From assembly GCA_035299085.1 (NCBI GenBank), contig DATGXG010000060.1, positions 1 through 55,041 of the forward strand: a stretch of 55,041 nt of DNA, given 5' to 3'. This document shows, one piece after another, positions 9,155-18,237 of the stretch. The translations under genes and the position numbers were made by a program. Every line of letters starts with the position of its first letter. The stretch's first letter is position 1. The stretch is from Bacteroidales bacterium (GTDB taxonomy: Bacteria > Bacteroidota > Bacteroidia > Bacteroidales > UBA10428). Below the pieces are notes generated by a model. The model did not search any database and was not told where the DNA came from. It saw only the letters and a program-made list of their open reading frames with translations.

Positions 9155-9982
9155 ATGAGCATGAACGATATATATAACCTGTCACAGAATTTAAACAGCA
9201 CGGAGCGAATGCCTGTGCTGTTTCTTGGTCACGGTACTCCCATGAATGCTATTGAAGAAAATGAGTTTGTCCGTGGCTTCAGGAACATTGGCAAAAGTAT
9301 CCCGCGTCCCGTGGCAGTTTTATGTATTTCGGCACACTGGGAAACAAAAGGCACTTACGTTACCGGCATGGAAAACCCGCCTACAATACACGATTTTGGC
9401 GGATTTCCTGAGGAACTTTTTCAGGTACAGTACCCTGCGCCCGGAAATCCTTCCCTGGCAAATGAGCTGCAGCAAACGATTAAAAAAGGTGAAATCTGCA
9501 TCGACTTTAACTGGGGCCTCGATCATGGCGCCTGGAGTGTTATCAGGCACCTTTACCCGGAGGCTGAAATTCCGGTTATCCAGATGAGCCTTGATTATCG
9601 CCAGACTCCTTTATATCATTATGAGCTGGGATCTGAACTGGCTGTACTTCGTGAAAAAGGGATACTCATCATCGGCAGTGGAAACATGATCCATAACCTG
9701 AGGCTTGTTGCATGGGACAAACTGAATACCGATAATTTCGGCTATGACTGGGCATTGGAAGCCGGTGATAAAATGAAAAACTTTATAAGAGAAGGCGATC
9801 ATAAAAGCCTTATCAATTTCAACAAGCTGGGTAGATCATTTGATCTTTCAATTCCCACACCCGAACACTATCTGCCCCTTCTGTATGTTCTTTCTCTCAG
9901 TCAGCAAAACGAACGTGTCGAGTTTTTCAATGATAAAACCGTCGCAGGATCACTGCTGATGACTTCAGTAAAAATCGGGTAG
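9155..9982 (+). CDS. ygiD: YgiD-type 4,5-DOPA-extradiol-dioxygenase-like protein
   Basis: 275 residues of the LigB/YgiD superfamily. Metal-binding and active-site histidines are visible at His26 (GHGTPMNAI), His61 (CISAHWET), His124 (WGLDHGAW) and His180 (GNMIHNL), with another near 240 (PTPEHYLPLL). The family opens DOPA or related catechol rings with a zinc or iron centre; E. coli YgiD acts on L-DOPA, but the physiological substrate in this phylum is not established. It is translated from a start 2 bp after the YceI stop. Confidence 0.88.
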   Translation: MSMNDIYNLSQNLNSTERMPVLFLGHGTPMNAIEENEFVRGFRNIGKSIPRPVAVLCISAHWETKGTYVTGMENPPTIHDFGGFPEELFQVQYPAPGNPSLANELQQTIKKGEICIDFNWGLDHGAWSVIRHLYPEAEIPVIQMSLDYRQTPLYHYELGSELAVLREKGILIIGSGNMIHNLRLVAWDKLNTDNFGYDWALEAGDKMKNFIREGDHKSLINFNKLGRSFDLSIPTPEHYLPLLYVLSLSQQNERVEFFNDKTVAGSLLMTSVKIG

Positions 9983-10144
9983 GTTTTTGGGTCTGCTGAT
10001 CATAATCCCCGAAGGTAAAATTGCATATAACTACAACTGAATAAGCAGGCACTATATCCGGTTTCCACGGTTTTTTACTAGTTTTACATAAGCCAAAGCA
10101 ACCGATGGCAGAATATTTGCATCCTCAAATAAAAATAAGCCTAT

Positions 10145-10579
10145 ATGAACAGAATTCTTCTTCTCTTTTCAGTGCTTGCCCTTGTAGCGTGCTCCGAGAA
10201 TAACGAAACTGAAAAACTTACAAGGGAAAACCTTTTCCAGATAGCCGTTTCTTCAAAATGGCAGGTAAATTTATATGCCAACGGCGATGATATTAAAACA
10301 GATGATTACACGAATTATAAGTTTAACTTTCTTACAAATGATTCTGTAAAAGCCACAAATGGGACCAATACCTATAAGGGTTCCTGGTATTCCGGTAATA
10401 CGGAAAACACACCGAGTACACTCGGGCTTATTTTTAATATTGAATTCGAGACACCGGAAACTTACGCTCTTCTGTCAAGAGAGTGGGATGTAATTTCCGC
10501 AGATCAGGGCACAATAAGACTCCGTTATATTAACGGCGAGAAAGTTGAGCTACTGACCTTTGTCAGTACTGCTAAGTAA
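10145..10579 (+). CDS. Small lipoprotein, lipocalin-like
   Basis: 144 residues. The signal peptide ends in lipobox ALVAC with Cys16, followed by SENN, which is typical of surface-directed Bacteroidota lipoproteins. The rest is beta-rich: a SKWQVNLY opening and GSWYSG resemble the first strands of lipocalin-like domains common in this phylum. Function is not known. It ends 14 bp before the convergent antiporter gene. Confidence 0.7.
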   Translation: MNRILLLFSVLALVACSENNETEKLTRENLFQIAVSSKWQVNLYANGDDIKTDDYTNYKFNFLTNDSVKATNGTNTYKGSWYSGNTENTPSTLGLIFNIEFETPETYALLSREWDVISADQGTIRLRYINGEKVELLTFVSTAK

Positions 10580-10593
10580 AGTTTGTTATAGAG

Positions 10594-11655
10594 TCACGGA
10601 TTAATTACGAGGAAGATATAGGCGCATAGATTCACGAGCAAAACGGCCCCGTACACGATATTAGTGCGACCGCTTATCAGTGACAATACAACGGTGAATA
10701 CGGATAACCCCAGTAACAGCATCGATTTGATATCAATGCCCAGGATGATATCAAAATGAAAAATAATACTGACAATTGAAACAGCAGGTATTGTAAGCCC
10801 GATGCTGGCAAGTGCCGAACCCAGTGCCAGGTTCAGGCTTGTCTGAAGTTTGTTATGTTTTGACGCGAGAATGGCTGCAATCCCTTCAGGTAACAGAATA
10901 ATGGCCGCAATGATGATTCCTACAAGAACTTTAGGCAGGTTGTTCTTTACTATTATGTTCTCTATAGGCGGTGAAAGCGATTTTGCAAGCAATACCACAA
11001 TTCCCAGGCAAACAAGCAAAAAAACAAGACTTATGATAAACCGGGATTTATTTACAGATTGGACCGTTTCCTTTTCATCACCGGTCTGAAAGTAATCCCT
11101 GTGCCTGGTTGTTTGAGCAAAAAGAAAGAAAGAATAAATGACCACACAGGCAACGGAAACAAATATCAGTTGAGGAGTTGAATAATACGGCCCTTCTTTG
11201 CTGGTTGTAAAGCTTGGAAATACAAGTGTCAGAATCACGATGGAAACAATGGAGACGAGAGAAATAGTTGCCGAATGTTTTGAAAAGATCTGCTCATGAT
11301 GTTTTAATCCGCCAATAAACAGGCATAGTCCTACGATTCCGTTAAGAATAAGCATTGTAACTGAAAAAACAGTGTCCCTGGCCAGGGATGCCGCTTCTTT
11401 TCCCCCTGAGATCATCAGGGATACAATTATTGAGACCTCAATGATGGTGATTGAAATGGCCAGGATGATGGTTCCATATGGCTCCCCCACCCTGAGCGCA
11501 ATGATCTCGGAATGATTTACCGAAGCCATTACTGAAAAAACAAGGAGGATGCCGGCTAAAATCTGAAATAAAACGCTGTTTTCAACAAGACCTGTGAAAT
11601 ACAAAGTCCAGGCCAGTATGGGAATTACCGTTGTCCATCGCAGAATGTATTTCAT
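10594..11655 (-). CDS. chaA: ChaA/CAX-type cation:proton antiporter
   Basis: 353 residues with about 11 hydrophobic helices covering the whole length. Two internal acidic motifs define the family. The first is ALRVGEPYGTIILAISITII (about residues 54-73) followed by EVSIIVSL. The second is IAAIILLPEGIAAILAS (about 250-266). These alpha-repeat glutamates bind cations in Ca2+/H+ and Na+(K+)/H+ exchangers. The protein would sit in the inner membrane and exchange Ca2+, Na+ or K+ for protons. It is monocistronic and convergent with the small lipoprotein gene. Confidence 0.88.
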   Translation of the reverse strand: MKYILRWTTVIPILAWTLYFTGLVENSVLFQILAGILLVFSVMASVNHSEIIALRVGEPYGTIILAISITIIEVSIIVSLMISGGKEAASLARDTVFSVTMLILNGIVGLCLFIGGLKHHEQIFSKHSATISLVSIVSIVILTLVFPSFTTSKEGPYYSTPQLIFVSVACVVIYSFFLFAQTTRHRDYFQTGDEKETVQSVNKSRFIISLVFLLVCLGIVVLLAKSLSPPIENIIVKNNLPKVLVGIIIAAIILLPEGIAAILASKHNKLQTSLNLALGSALASIGLTIPAVSIVSIIFHFDIILGIDIKSMLLLGLSVFTVVLSLISGRTNIVYGAVLLVNLCAYIFLVINP

Positions 11656-11800
11656 TTTTCTGTAAAGTTACCGAAACTAATTAAGACTGTCAATCTGGCT
11701 CCCTGCGTGCAGATTTATGTATAAAACAATTAAAAAGAAGAATATAAACCGAAATCCTTTAAATTAGTGGTTACCAAAAATTACATAAAGCAACCTGACA

Positions 11801-13681
11801 ATGAAAAAACTTTCACTCGTTTTATCTGCCTTAACATTAACAGCTTTCACCTGTTTTGGCGGAAATTACAAAAGTTTTAAAGTAGCCGTTTATACAAGGG
11901 CCTACGAAGTGGAAAAGATGAAAGACCTTCACTGGCTCGATTCCACATGGAACATCATCTCATCCCAAATAAAAATTGATAAGATTTACCTTGAAACCCA
12001 CCGCGACCTGCTGATCGTTCCTGATGCCACACTGGAACAGGCAAAGAAATTTTTCCTCGACAGGGGAATTGAAGTGGGCGGTGGAATTACATATACGGTA
12101 AACGAAAGAAATAATTTTGAAACGTTCTGCTACAGTGATCCGGAACACAGGAAAATGGTGCAGAAAATTGCCGAGCTTACGGCAAAGCATTTTGATGATT
12201 TTATCCTTGATGATTTCTTTTTTACCAACTGTAAAAATGACATTGAAATCAGGGCAAAGGGAACACAAAGCTGGACCGATTACCGAACAAAACTCATGAC
12301 AGAGGCTGCACAAACACTGGTTATCGGTCCTGCAAAAAAAGTGAATCCCAAAGTGAAGATCATCATAAAGTATCCCAACTGGTACGATCATTTCCAGGGA
12401 CTTGGATTCGACCTAAGTCAGGGCCCGCAGATCTTTGATGGTGTATGGAGCGGAACAGAAACACGTGATCCATCGGGCAACCAGCATTTACAGCAATACC
12501 TGGGATACAATATTGTCCGCTACTTCGATAATCTTCGCCCCGGGCATAATTATGGCGGGTGGGTAGACGCAGGCGGTATTAATATGGGAATGGACCGGTA
12601 TGCAGAACAATTATGGCTGACCATGTTTGCAAAAGCTCCTGAAATTGCCCTGTTTGCTTACAACCAGCTTATCGGCATCCCCATCCGCGATGAAATGCGC
12701 ACGCCATGGCAGGGACAGGGAACCAGTTTCAACTGGGATGAAATGATGAAGCCTGTCAAACAAAAGGATGGAAGCGAGGTATCACCGACAACAATGGCAA
12801 GAGCTGCAGGACTCACGTTTGAAACTATTGATAAATTTGTATACCAGCTGGGAAAGCCGGTTGGAATCAAATGCTATAAACCTTTCCATTCGCTGGGTGA
12901 GGATTTTCTGCAGAATTATCTTGGAATGATCGGTTTGCCTATGGATATGTACTCCGCATTCCCAACTGATCAGAAAGTAGTTCTGCTTACTGAGCAGGCT
13001 AAGTACGATCCTGATATTATCAATAAAATCAAAGCGCAGTTACAGCGTGGCGGAGATGTGGTGATCACAACCGGCCTGCTGAAAGCTATCCCTGAAAAAA
13101 TAGCCGATATCGCCGAATTACGTTGCGATGATCTGAAAGCCCTTGTTAATGATTTCGGTTATGCCGGGAAATCTTCAAAAGATATAATCATTCCCCAGGT
13201 CAGATACCAGACAAACGACGCCTGGGAACTGGCCAGCGCAGGTAATCCCCTGTCAAAGGGAGTAAGCGGCTTTCCGATGCTGATGAGGGCGCAGTATTCA
13301 AAAGGTAACCTTTATGTGATCACCATACCGGATGATCCGGGCGGCCTCTATGAATTGCCGAAAGATATTCTCAACCAGTTCCGCCGTGTACTCAGTAAAG
13401 ATCTTGATATACGCATTGATGCACCTGCAAAAGTAAGCCTGTTCGTTTATGACAACGGCACCTTCATTGTGGAATCATTCCTGGATGAACCGGTCACAAT
13501 CAATGTACTTGCAGGTGAAAATACAAAAAAGATTGAGGATATCGTGGGCGGCTCACAGGTTGAGCCCCTGGTTCAAAAAGTCAGTACAGGAAATAACTGG
13601 ATGCTGCCTCCACCTGAGAAAGGAAACAGCTTCAGGGTAACTCTCATGCCCCATTCATACAAGGTTTTTAAAAAGCTGTAA
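11801..13681 (+). CDS. Large secreted protein, possible TIM-barrel glycosidase-like
   Basis: 626 residues with a signal peptide (MKKLSLVLSALTLTAFTCF, then GGN). Residues about 24-300 read like a TIM barrel, with alternating strands and helices and clustered acidic/aromatic sites: FILDDFFFTNCKND, IIIKYPNWYDHF, FDGVWSGTETRD and an AGGINMGMDRY segment. Residues about 370-500 resemble a glutamine-amidotransferase-like or A4-beta-galactosidase-middle-like flavodoxin fold (KVVLLTEQAKYDPDIINKI). The C-terminal ~100 residues are beta-rich, as in accessory modules of glycosidases. That architecture suggests a GH42/GHL-like hydrolase, but I cannot assign a family or substrate. It stands alone, with no close partner genes. 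Confidence 0.6.
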   Translation: MKKLSLVLSALTLTAFTCFGGNYKSFKVAVYTRAYEVEKMKDLHWLDSTWNIISSQIKIDKIYLETHRDLLIVPDATLEQAKKFFLDRGIEVGGGITYTVNERNNFETFCYSDPEHRKMVQKIAELTAKHFDDFILDDFFFTNCKNDIEIRAKGTQSWTDYRTKLMTEAAQTLVIGPAKKVNPKVKIIIKYPNWYDHFQGLGFDLSQGPQIFDGVWSGTETRDPSGNQHLQQYLGYNIVRYFDNLRPGHNYGGWVDAGGINMGMDRYAEQLWLTMFAKAPEIALFAYNQLIGIPIRDEMRTPWQGQGTSFNWDEMMKPVKQKDGSEVSPTTMARAAGLTFETIDKFVYQLGKPVGIKCYKPFHSLGEDFLQNYLGMIGLPMDMYSAFPTDQKVVLLTEQAKYDPDIINKIKAQLQRGGDVVITTGLLKAIPEKIADIAELRCDDLKALVNDFGYAGKSSKDIIIPQVRYQTNDAWELASAGNPLSKGVSGFPMLMRAQYSKGNLYVITIPDDPGGLYELPKDILNQFRRVLSKDLDIRIDAPAKVSLFVYDNGTFIVESFLDEPVTINVLAGENTKKIEDIVGGSQVEPLVQKVSTGNNWMLPPPEKGNSFRVTLMPHSYKVFKKL

Positions 13682-13837
13682 ACGGGGTCGGACCAAAATA
13701 ATATACTGGTTTATAATCTATTAACAGCAAAAAAAGGCCATTTTTTGACCTTAGAGGTTCATTTTTGATACCAAAAACAGGGCTCTAAGAATTTTGAAAG
13801 TCATTCATCACTTCTCCCCGAATAATAAACCACTTTT

Positions 13838-15208
13838 ATGACATATCAAACCCTTATTGAAACCCAAAAAAGCTTTTTTAATTCCAACCAGACCAAGAAC
13901 CTTACATTCAGGATTGAGCAGCTAAAAAAACTGAAATCCCTTATCCTCGAGAATGAAGCCCTATTGTATAAAGCCATAATGGATGATTTTGGTAAATCGG
14001 CGTTTGAAACTTACGCCACTGAGCTTTCACTTATCTACCATGAAATTAACCTGGCGCTCAGAAAAGTAAGAAACTGGAGCAGGGTTAAAAGGGTGCCGAC
14101 TAACCTGGCCAATTTCCCTGCCAGAAGTTATGTCATACCCGAACCCCTTGGAACAGTGCTTGTAATCGGAGCCTGGAATTATCCATACCAGTTGTCCGTA
14201 GTTCCTGCAATTGCTGCCATGGCTGCCGGAAATACGGTGCTCATAAAACCCAGTGAACTGCCTTCAGGGACCTCGCATGTTATGGCTGAATTGATCAATA
14301 ATGCATTTGACAGTGCTTATTTGCATGTTGTTGAAGGCGGGATCAGGGAAACAAGCGAGCTATTGTCGTACCGGTTTGATAAGATTTTTTTCACAGGCAG
14401 CATCCCTGTTGGAAGGCTTATTTACCAGGCTGCAGCCAAACAGCTGACCCCTGTAACACTCGAACTGGGAGGCAAAAGTCCGGCTTTTGTGTTTTCCGAT
14501 TGCAACATCAAAATGACTGCCAGGCGAATTGCATGGGCAAAATTCATTAATGCCGGCCAAACCTGTGTGGCACCTGATTACATTTTGGTTGAGAAGAATG
14601 TTGAACAGCAATTTTTAGATGCCCTGTCCGATGAACTGAATCACTATCCGGAATCAATGCAGGAATTCGGGGATCATTATACACGAATCATCAATTTAAA
14701 GAATTACGACAGGCTTGTTGAAATGATAACTCCTGAAAACGTCTTTTATGGCGGAAAAACAGACAGGGAGTACCGTTTCATAAGCCCTACAGTCTTAAAG
14801 AATATTTCGTTTGAAGACAGAATCATGGAGGACGAAATATTTGGACCGTTATTGCCAGTGATTGGATTCACGGACCTGGACAAAACCATCCGACTGGTTA
14901 AAGACCGTCCCAAACCGCTTTCATGTTACGTATATTCTTCCAATAAGAAAACGGTAAATAAGCTGTTGTCTGATCTGTCATTTGGAGGCGGCGCCGTAAA
15001 CGACAGCGTAATGCATCTTTCAAACAGCAATTTGCCTTTTGGTGGCGTGGGTTTCAGCGGCATCGGGAGTTATCATGGCAAAGCCGGTTTTGCTGCTTTT
15101 TCGCATTACAAAAGTATCCTTCACAAACCTACCTGGTTCGAATCTTCATTGAAATATCCCCATTATTCGCATTTTAAACTGAGGTGGATAAAGAGAATGA
15201 TGAATTGA
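13838..15208 (+). CDS. NAD(P)+-dependent aldehyde dehydrogenase (class 3-like)
   Basis: 456 residues, short for the superfamily (usually about 490-500), which fits the class-3/fatty-aldehyde branch. Active-site residues are visible: Asn114 (GAWNYP), Glu209 (LELGGK) and the nucleophile Cys243 (AGQTCVAPDY). The cofactor-binding region shows VLIKPSELPS and FTGSIPVG. The FGGGAVND and LPFGGVGFSGIGSYHG motifs near the C-terminus are also typical of class 3. It oxidises medium- or long-chain or aromatic aldehydes to acids. No partner genes are adjacent. Confidence 0.92.
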   Translation: MTYQTLIETQKSFFNSNQTKNLTFRIEQLKKLKSLILENEALLYKAIMDDFGKSAFETYATELSLIYHEINLALRKVRNWSRVKRVPTNLANFPARSYVIPEPLGTVLVIGAWNYPYQLSVVPAIAAMAAGNTVLIKPSELPSGTSHVMAELINNAFDSAYLHVVEGGIRETSELLSYRFDKIFFTGSIPVGRLIYQAAAKQLTPVTLELGGKSPAFVFSDCNIKMTARRIAWAKFINAGQTCVAPDYILVEKNVEQQFLDALSDELNHYPESMQEFGDHYTRIINLKNYDRLVEMITPENVFYGGKTDREYRFISPTVLKNISFEDRIMEDEIFGPLLPVIGFTDLDKTIRLVKDRPKPLSCYVYSSNKKTVNKLLSDLSFGGGAVNDSVMHLSNSNLPFGGVGFSGIGSYHGKAGFAAFSHYKSILHKPTWFESSLKYPHYSHFKLRWIKRMMN

Positions 15209-15280
15209 CTATTTAAACTTATCATCCATCCGGTCCATAAATCACTTGTCGATTATTGATTTTTAAAACCTCCATTCATA

Positions 15281-15350
15281 CCACAGAGTTTCACAGAGCA
15301 AAAATCTATTCTCTCAGTGGTTCTCTGTGCCTTCTCCGTGGTTCTCCACT
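15281..15350. repeat. Imperfect palindrome of CACAGAG/CTCTGTG repeats
   Basis: The segment begins CCACAGAGTTTCACAGAG and returns as TTCTCTGTGCC...CTCCGTGGTTC, forming a long imperfect hairpin directly after the stop of the DUF5916 gene. Related shorter copies lie at 30894-30938. It could serve as a transcription end, but no clean T run follows. Confidence 0.6.
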
Positions 15351-15352
15351 TA

Positions 15353-17998
15353 TTATATCGCAAACCAGTATGAGAATTTCACAAGGAATACGTTATGTGG
15401 AGTTTCTTCAAACAAATCCCTGATATCATTTCCGTAGGAAAAGGTGCCATCGGGCGAATAACTGGTGCGACCCTGGGACCATACAAGAAATAAAGTAGAG
15501 CCCGGTGAATATTCCCAGCGGATAACCAGGTTCGAGCGGAATTGCCTGAAATTGAAATCAGGGTTCCAAAGAGAATAATCGACAACACCGTCTGAATTTT
15601 CATCAAAATGGTAAGTGTTCTCTTCCGGCATGAAAGTGATTTCATTAGCTGAAAACGGCTCATAGCGGTTACCGATTTTATCAGCAGCCGGATTCGTAAT
15701 GATTTTGTATTCGCTGTATTTTCCTGCGGCAATAAACGGCTGACCGTAATACTCAAGGGATAGCTTTGGCGTCAGGGTATAATTCACCCTCACAGTAATA
15801 TTTATTGTTTTCTGGTCCAGCCTTGCAAAAAGATATCGCGGAATCCCTCCCATATCGAAGGTTTTTACATATTGCAGCTTGTTACTCTGGATCTGGTAAA
15901 CCGGTTCAAGGTTTATTTTGAGCGAATTCAAAGGCTGAACATTTCCGCCCGCCCAAAATGCGTAATTCCGGTGAAGGTTTGCATCATTGAAATCCTGGTA
16001 CGTTCCGAAAAATACGAGGACCTTTTTTGTATAATCCGATGCAAAATTGATATTCATTTCCTCACTTCCGGGCATAATAAATGAAGGACCGCCTCTGAGC
16101 ATTCCTGTTGAAACGTGCTGGTTTACCCGGCTTATATTCCCGTTAATATTCCAATGACTTTTAAGCTGCGTGTTAAAATTCATATTTAAATGGGTCGACA
16201 TCAGCTTACCGGCATAATTCCAGTACATCCAGTAGTTGGTATTCAGGTAAAAATTGTTGAAGATGAAAAATGGATCCCGGAGATAATAACCCAGCCATGT
16301 GCCGTGATGAATCAGGTCGGTGTATCGCATGTAACCGATGTCATTGATCTCAAAACCCGGTGACCTGACAGTAGCGCTTGTTTCAAACTGGATATGTTTG
16401 CGGCTTGACCTTCCGAGTTTAATCGTTCCGCCATAACCTGCCAGGGAAGTTAACGAAGAATCAACGGACAGGTACCCGGCATCGGGACGCTGAAAATAAC
16501 GGGCCGACGATTGCTGAGTCAGTAACAAGGCTTCACGGCTTCCGTTTACCTGGCTGAACTCTGCATTACCGGCTACATACCATGTACGTTCTTTCCAGCT
16601 GTGCTGAAAGTCAATGCCACCGGTATAGGCTGACGAATGCATGAACATCAGTGTCGAATCATTAATTTCCCTGTTTACGGCGGTTACTATTCCGCCGAAG
16701 ACCGTTTTTCCCTCGTTATAATCTTTTTGTACCCTTCCGGTAAAATAGCTTGTCAATGGTTCAACGCTTTCTTTCCGTCTCTGCCCGCCGTTATCTGCAT
16801 CCGCCTTTTCAATGGCTGTCACACTTTCAAGAATACCGACCGACAACCCGTTTTTCATTTTACCGGTGAGTTTAAGTGCCCCCAGGATGCGCGTCACTTC
16901 TGGATTTTTAAAATATGCCGAATCTGTATCCTGAAGATTGTAATGCGGTTTGGCCCCGATCCGCCGTGAATAGAAAAGATTATCCGTGCCGAGGTCATTA
17001 ATAACAATTGAATTCGAAGGTCTGAAATCATAAATGTTACGTCCTTCAGTAAAAAACGGGCGTTTTTCGGTTAAGAATGTTTCATATGCCGTAAGATTGA
17101 CCTCTGAAGGATCAGCCTCAACCTGGCCGAAATCAGGATTGATGGTAAAATCCAGGGTAAGGTCATTGGTAAGGGCAAATTTCCCATCGAGTCCTGCTGT
17201 TACAGACCCTGATTTTCCGTCGAGAAAAGGATTTCCGGCAACCTTCTGAAAACGCTCTGTTTTGGCAGAAACATAAGGAAGTAATTCAAGCTGCCTTTTT
17301 GGCCGGATATTTTTAATTCCCTGTAATTCCCCGTATAAATTAATGCTTCCGGGCGAGCCCTTCGGGATAAACTGCCAGATCGAACTTTCCTGCTCCCTGA
17401 AAATATACCTGGCAACCTGGAGCCCCCAGGTGTAAACCTCTTTATCGGCAAATCGGAGCTGACTCAGAGGTATCTTCATTTCAGCGCACCATCCCCTGTC
17501 ATCAATTACCGTCTTAAGATCCCAAACCGGGTTCCAGTTAGGGTCAGAAATTTGTCCGTCCTGTGTCACAAGCTCATCACCTTTCGATCCAGATGCCATC
17601 GCCGTAAAAACAAAAGCCGTTTTTTTGTCGAAATAACTGTCGATCGCAATTTCAACTATGTCTCCGTCCAGGTTGTCCCTGCGCGACAGCCTTCGGCTTA
17701 TCTTTTCACGTTCTGTATCATAGGCACGAATAAAAACATAAAGATTATTGTTATCATAAAGAATTTTAAACCATGTCCTTTGCGATGGAGCCTTATTTTC
17801 ATAGGGCTGTATCTGGATAAAACCGGTAGCGGTCTCAACCTTGTCCCAACAGGTATCCATCCGGCCGTCAATTACCGGGGTAATGTCTGTGAAGGCCGTA
17901 GTGTATGTCCTTTTTTCTATTGCCTGGGTATGAGCAACAGTAAATAAAGCAGACAGTAATACTGAAATGGCTGTTAATCTGTATGATGAGGTTTTCAG
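15353..17998 (-). CDS. DUF5916 outer-membrane protein with CBM9-like N-domain; CTG start proposed
   Basis: The ATG-initiated frame (from 17860, 835 aa) lacks a signal peptide. The same frame stays open upstream to a TAA about 9 bp before a CTG at 17996-17998. From that CTG it reads (M)KTSSYRLTAISVLLSALF, then TVAHTQ, a good Sec signal peptide, and then the family's TDITPVIDGRMD segment. No ATG, GTG or TTG lies in the added part, so I propose a CTG start (881 aa) or a point change of an original ATG. Residues about 45-220 resemble a CBM9/DOMON-like domain (WFKILYDNNNLYVFIRAYD, GWCAEMKIPLSQLRF). The remainder is the DUF5916 beta-barrel region, with FTEGRNIYDF. The family is outer-membrane located and of unknown function. 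Confidence 0.82.
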   Translation of the reverse strand: MKTSSYRLTAISVLLSALFTVAHTQAIEKRTYTTAFTDITPVIDGRMDTCWDKVETATGFIQIQPYENKAPSQRTWFKILYDNNNLYVFIRAYDTEREKISRRLSRRDNLDGDIVEIAIDSYFDKKTAFVFTAMASGSKGDELVTQDGQISDPNWNPVWDLKTVIDDRGWCAEMKIPLSQLRFADKEVYTWGLQVARYIFREQESSIWQFIPKGSPGSINLYGELQGIKNIRPKRQLELLPYVSAKTERFQKVAGNPFLDGKSGSVTAGLDGKFALTNDLTLDFTINPDFGQVEADPSEVNLTAYETFLTEKRPFFTEGRNIYDFRPSNSIVINDLGTDNLFYSRRIGAKPHYNLQDTDSAYFKNPEVTRILGALKLTGKMKNGLSVGILESVTAIEKADADNGGQRRKESVEPLTSYFTGRVQKDYNEGKTVFGGIVTAVNREINDSTLMFMHSSAYTGGIDFQHSWKERTWYVAGNAEFSQVNGSREALLLTQQSSARYFQRPDAGYLSVDSSLTSLAGYGGTIKLGRSSRKHIQFETSATVRSPGFEINDIGYMRYTDLIHHGTWLGYYLRDPFFIFNNFYLNTNYWMYWNYAGKLMSTHLNMNFNTQLKSHWNINGNISRVNQHVSTGMLRGGPSFIMPGSEEMNINFASDYTKKVLVFFGTYQDFNDANLHRNYAFWAGGNVQPLNSLKINLEPVYQIQSNKLQYVKTFDMGGIPRYLFARLDQKTINITVRVNYTLTPKLSLEYYGQPFIAAGKYSEYKIITNPAADKIGNRYEPFSANEITFMPEENTYHFDENSDGVVDYSLWNPDFNFRQFRSNLVIRWEYSPGSTLFLVWSQGRTSYSPDGTFSYGNDIRDLFEETPHNVFLVKFSYWFAI

Positions 17999-18083
17999 GG
18001 TAGTTTAATCAATAATTAACTAAATATATAAATAGGAATTCATTTACGAAAGATAAATATACACGAATGCATCTTAACGATAT

Positions 18084-18127
18084 GCTCCGTCAGGAGCGGT
18101 CCACCATAATGCCGCTCCTAACGGAGC
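18084..18127. repeat. REP-type hairpin, 16-bp arms
   Basis: GCTCCGTCAGGAGCGG (18084-18099) and CCGCTCCTAACGGAGC (18112-18127) pair with one mismatch across a 12-bp loop. It lies in the divergent gap between the DUF5916 and TPR-regulator genes. With no T run and this long stem it resembles dispersed REP elements of Bacteroidota genomes. Confidence 0.75.
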
Positions 18128-18237
18128 TCTGACATGCAAAGTTTATGTTTAACACACGTCGAAGCAATTTCAAAGTTTATTACATTTGGCCAACGGCATG
18201 GCATGCCGCACAATCCGGAAGGAAAATCAAACTTTCA

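Noticed and set aside
13732..13757. Terminator-like hairpin AAGGCC/GACCTT with A/T runs
   Set aside because: The T run would only work on the minus strand, where no gene is near enough; the stem is short.
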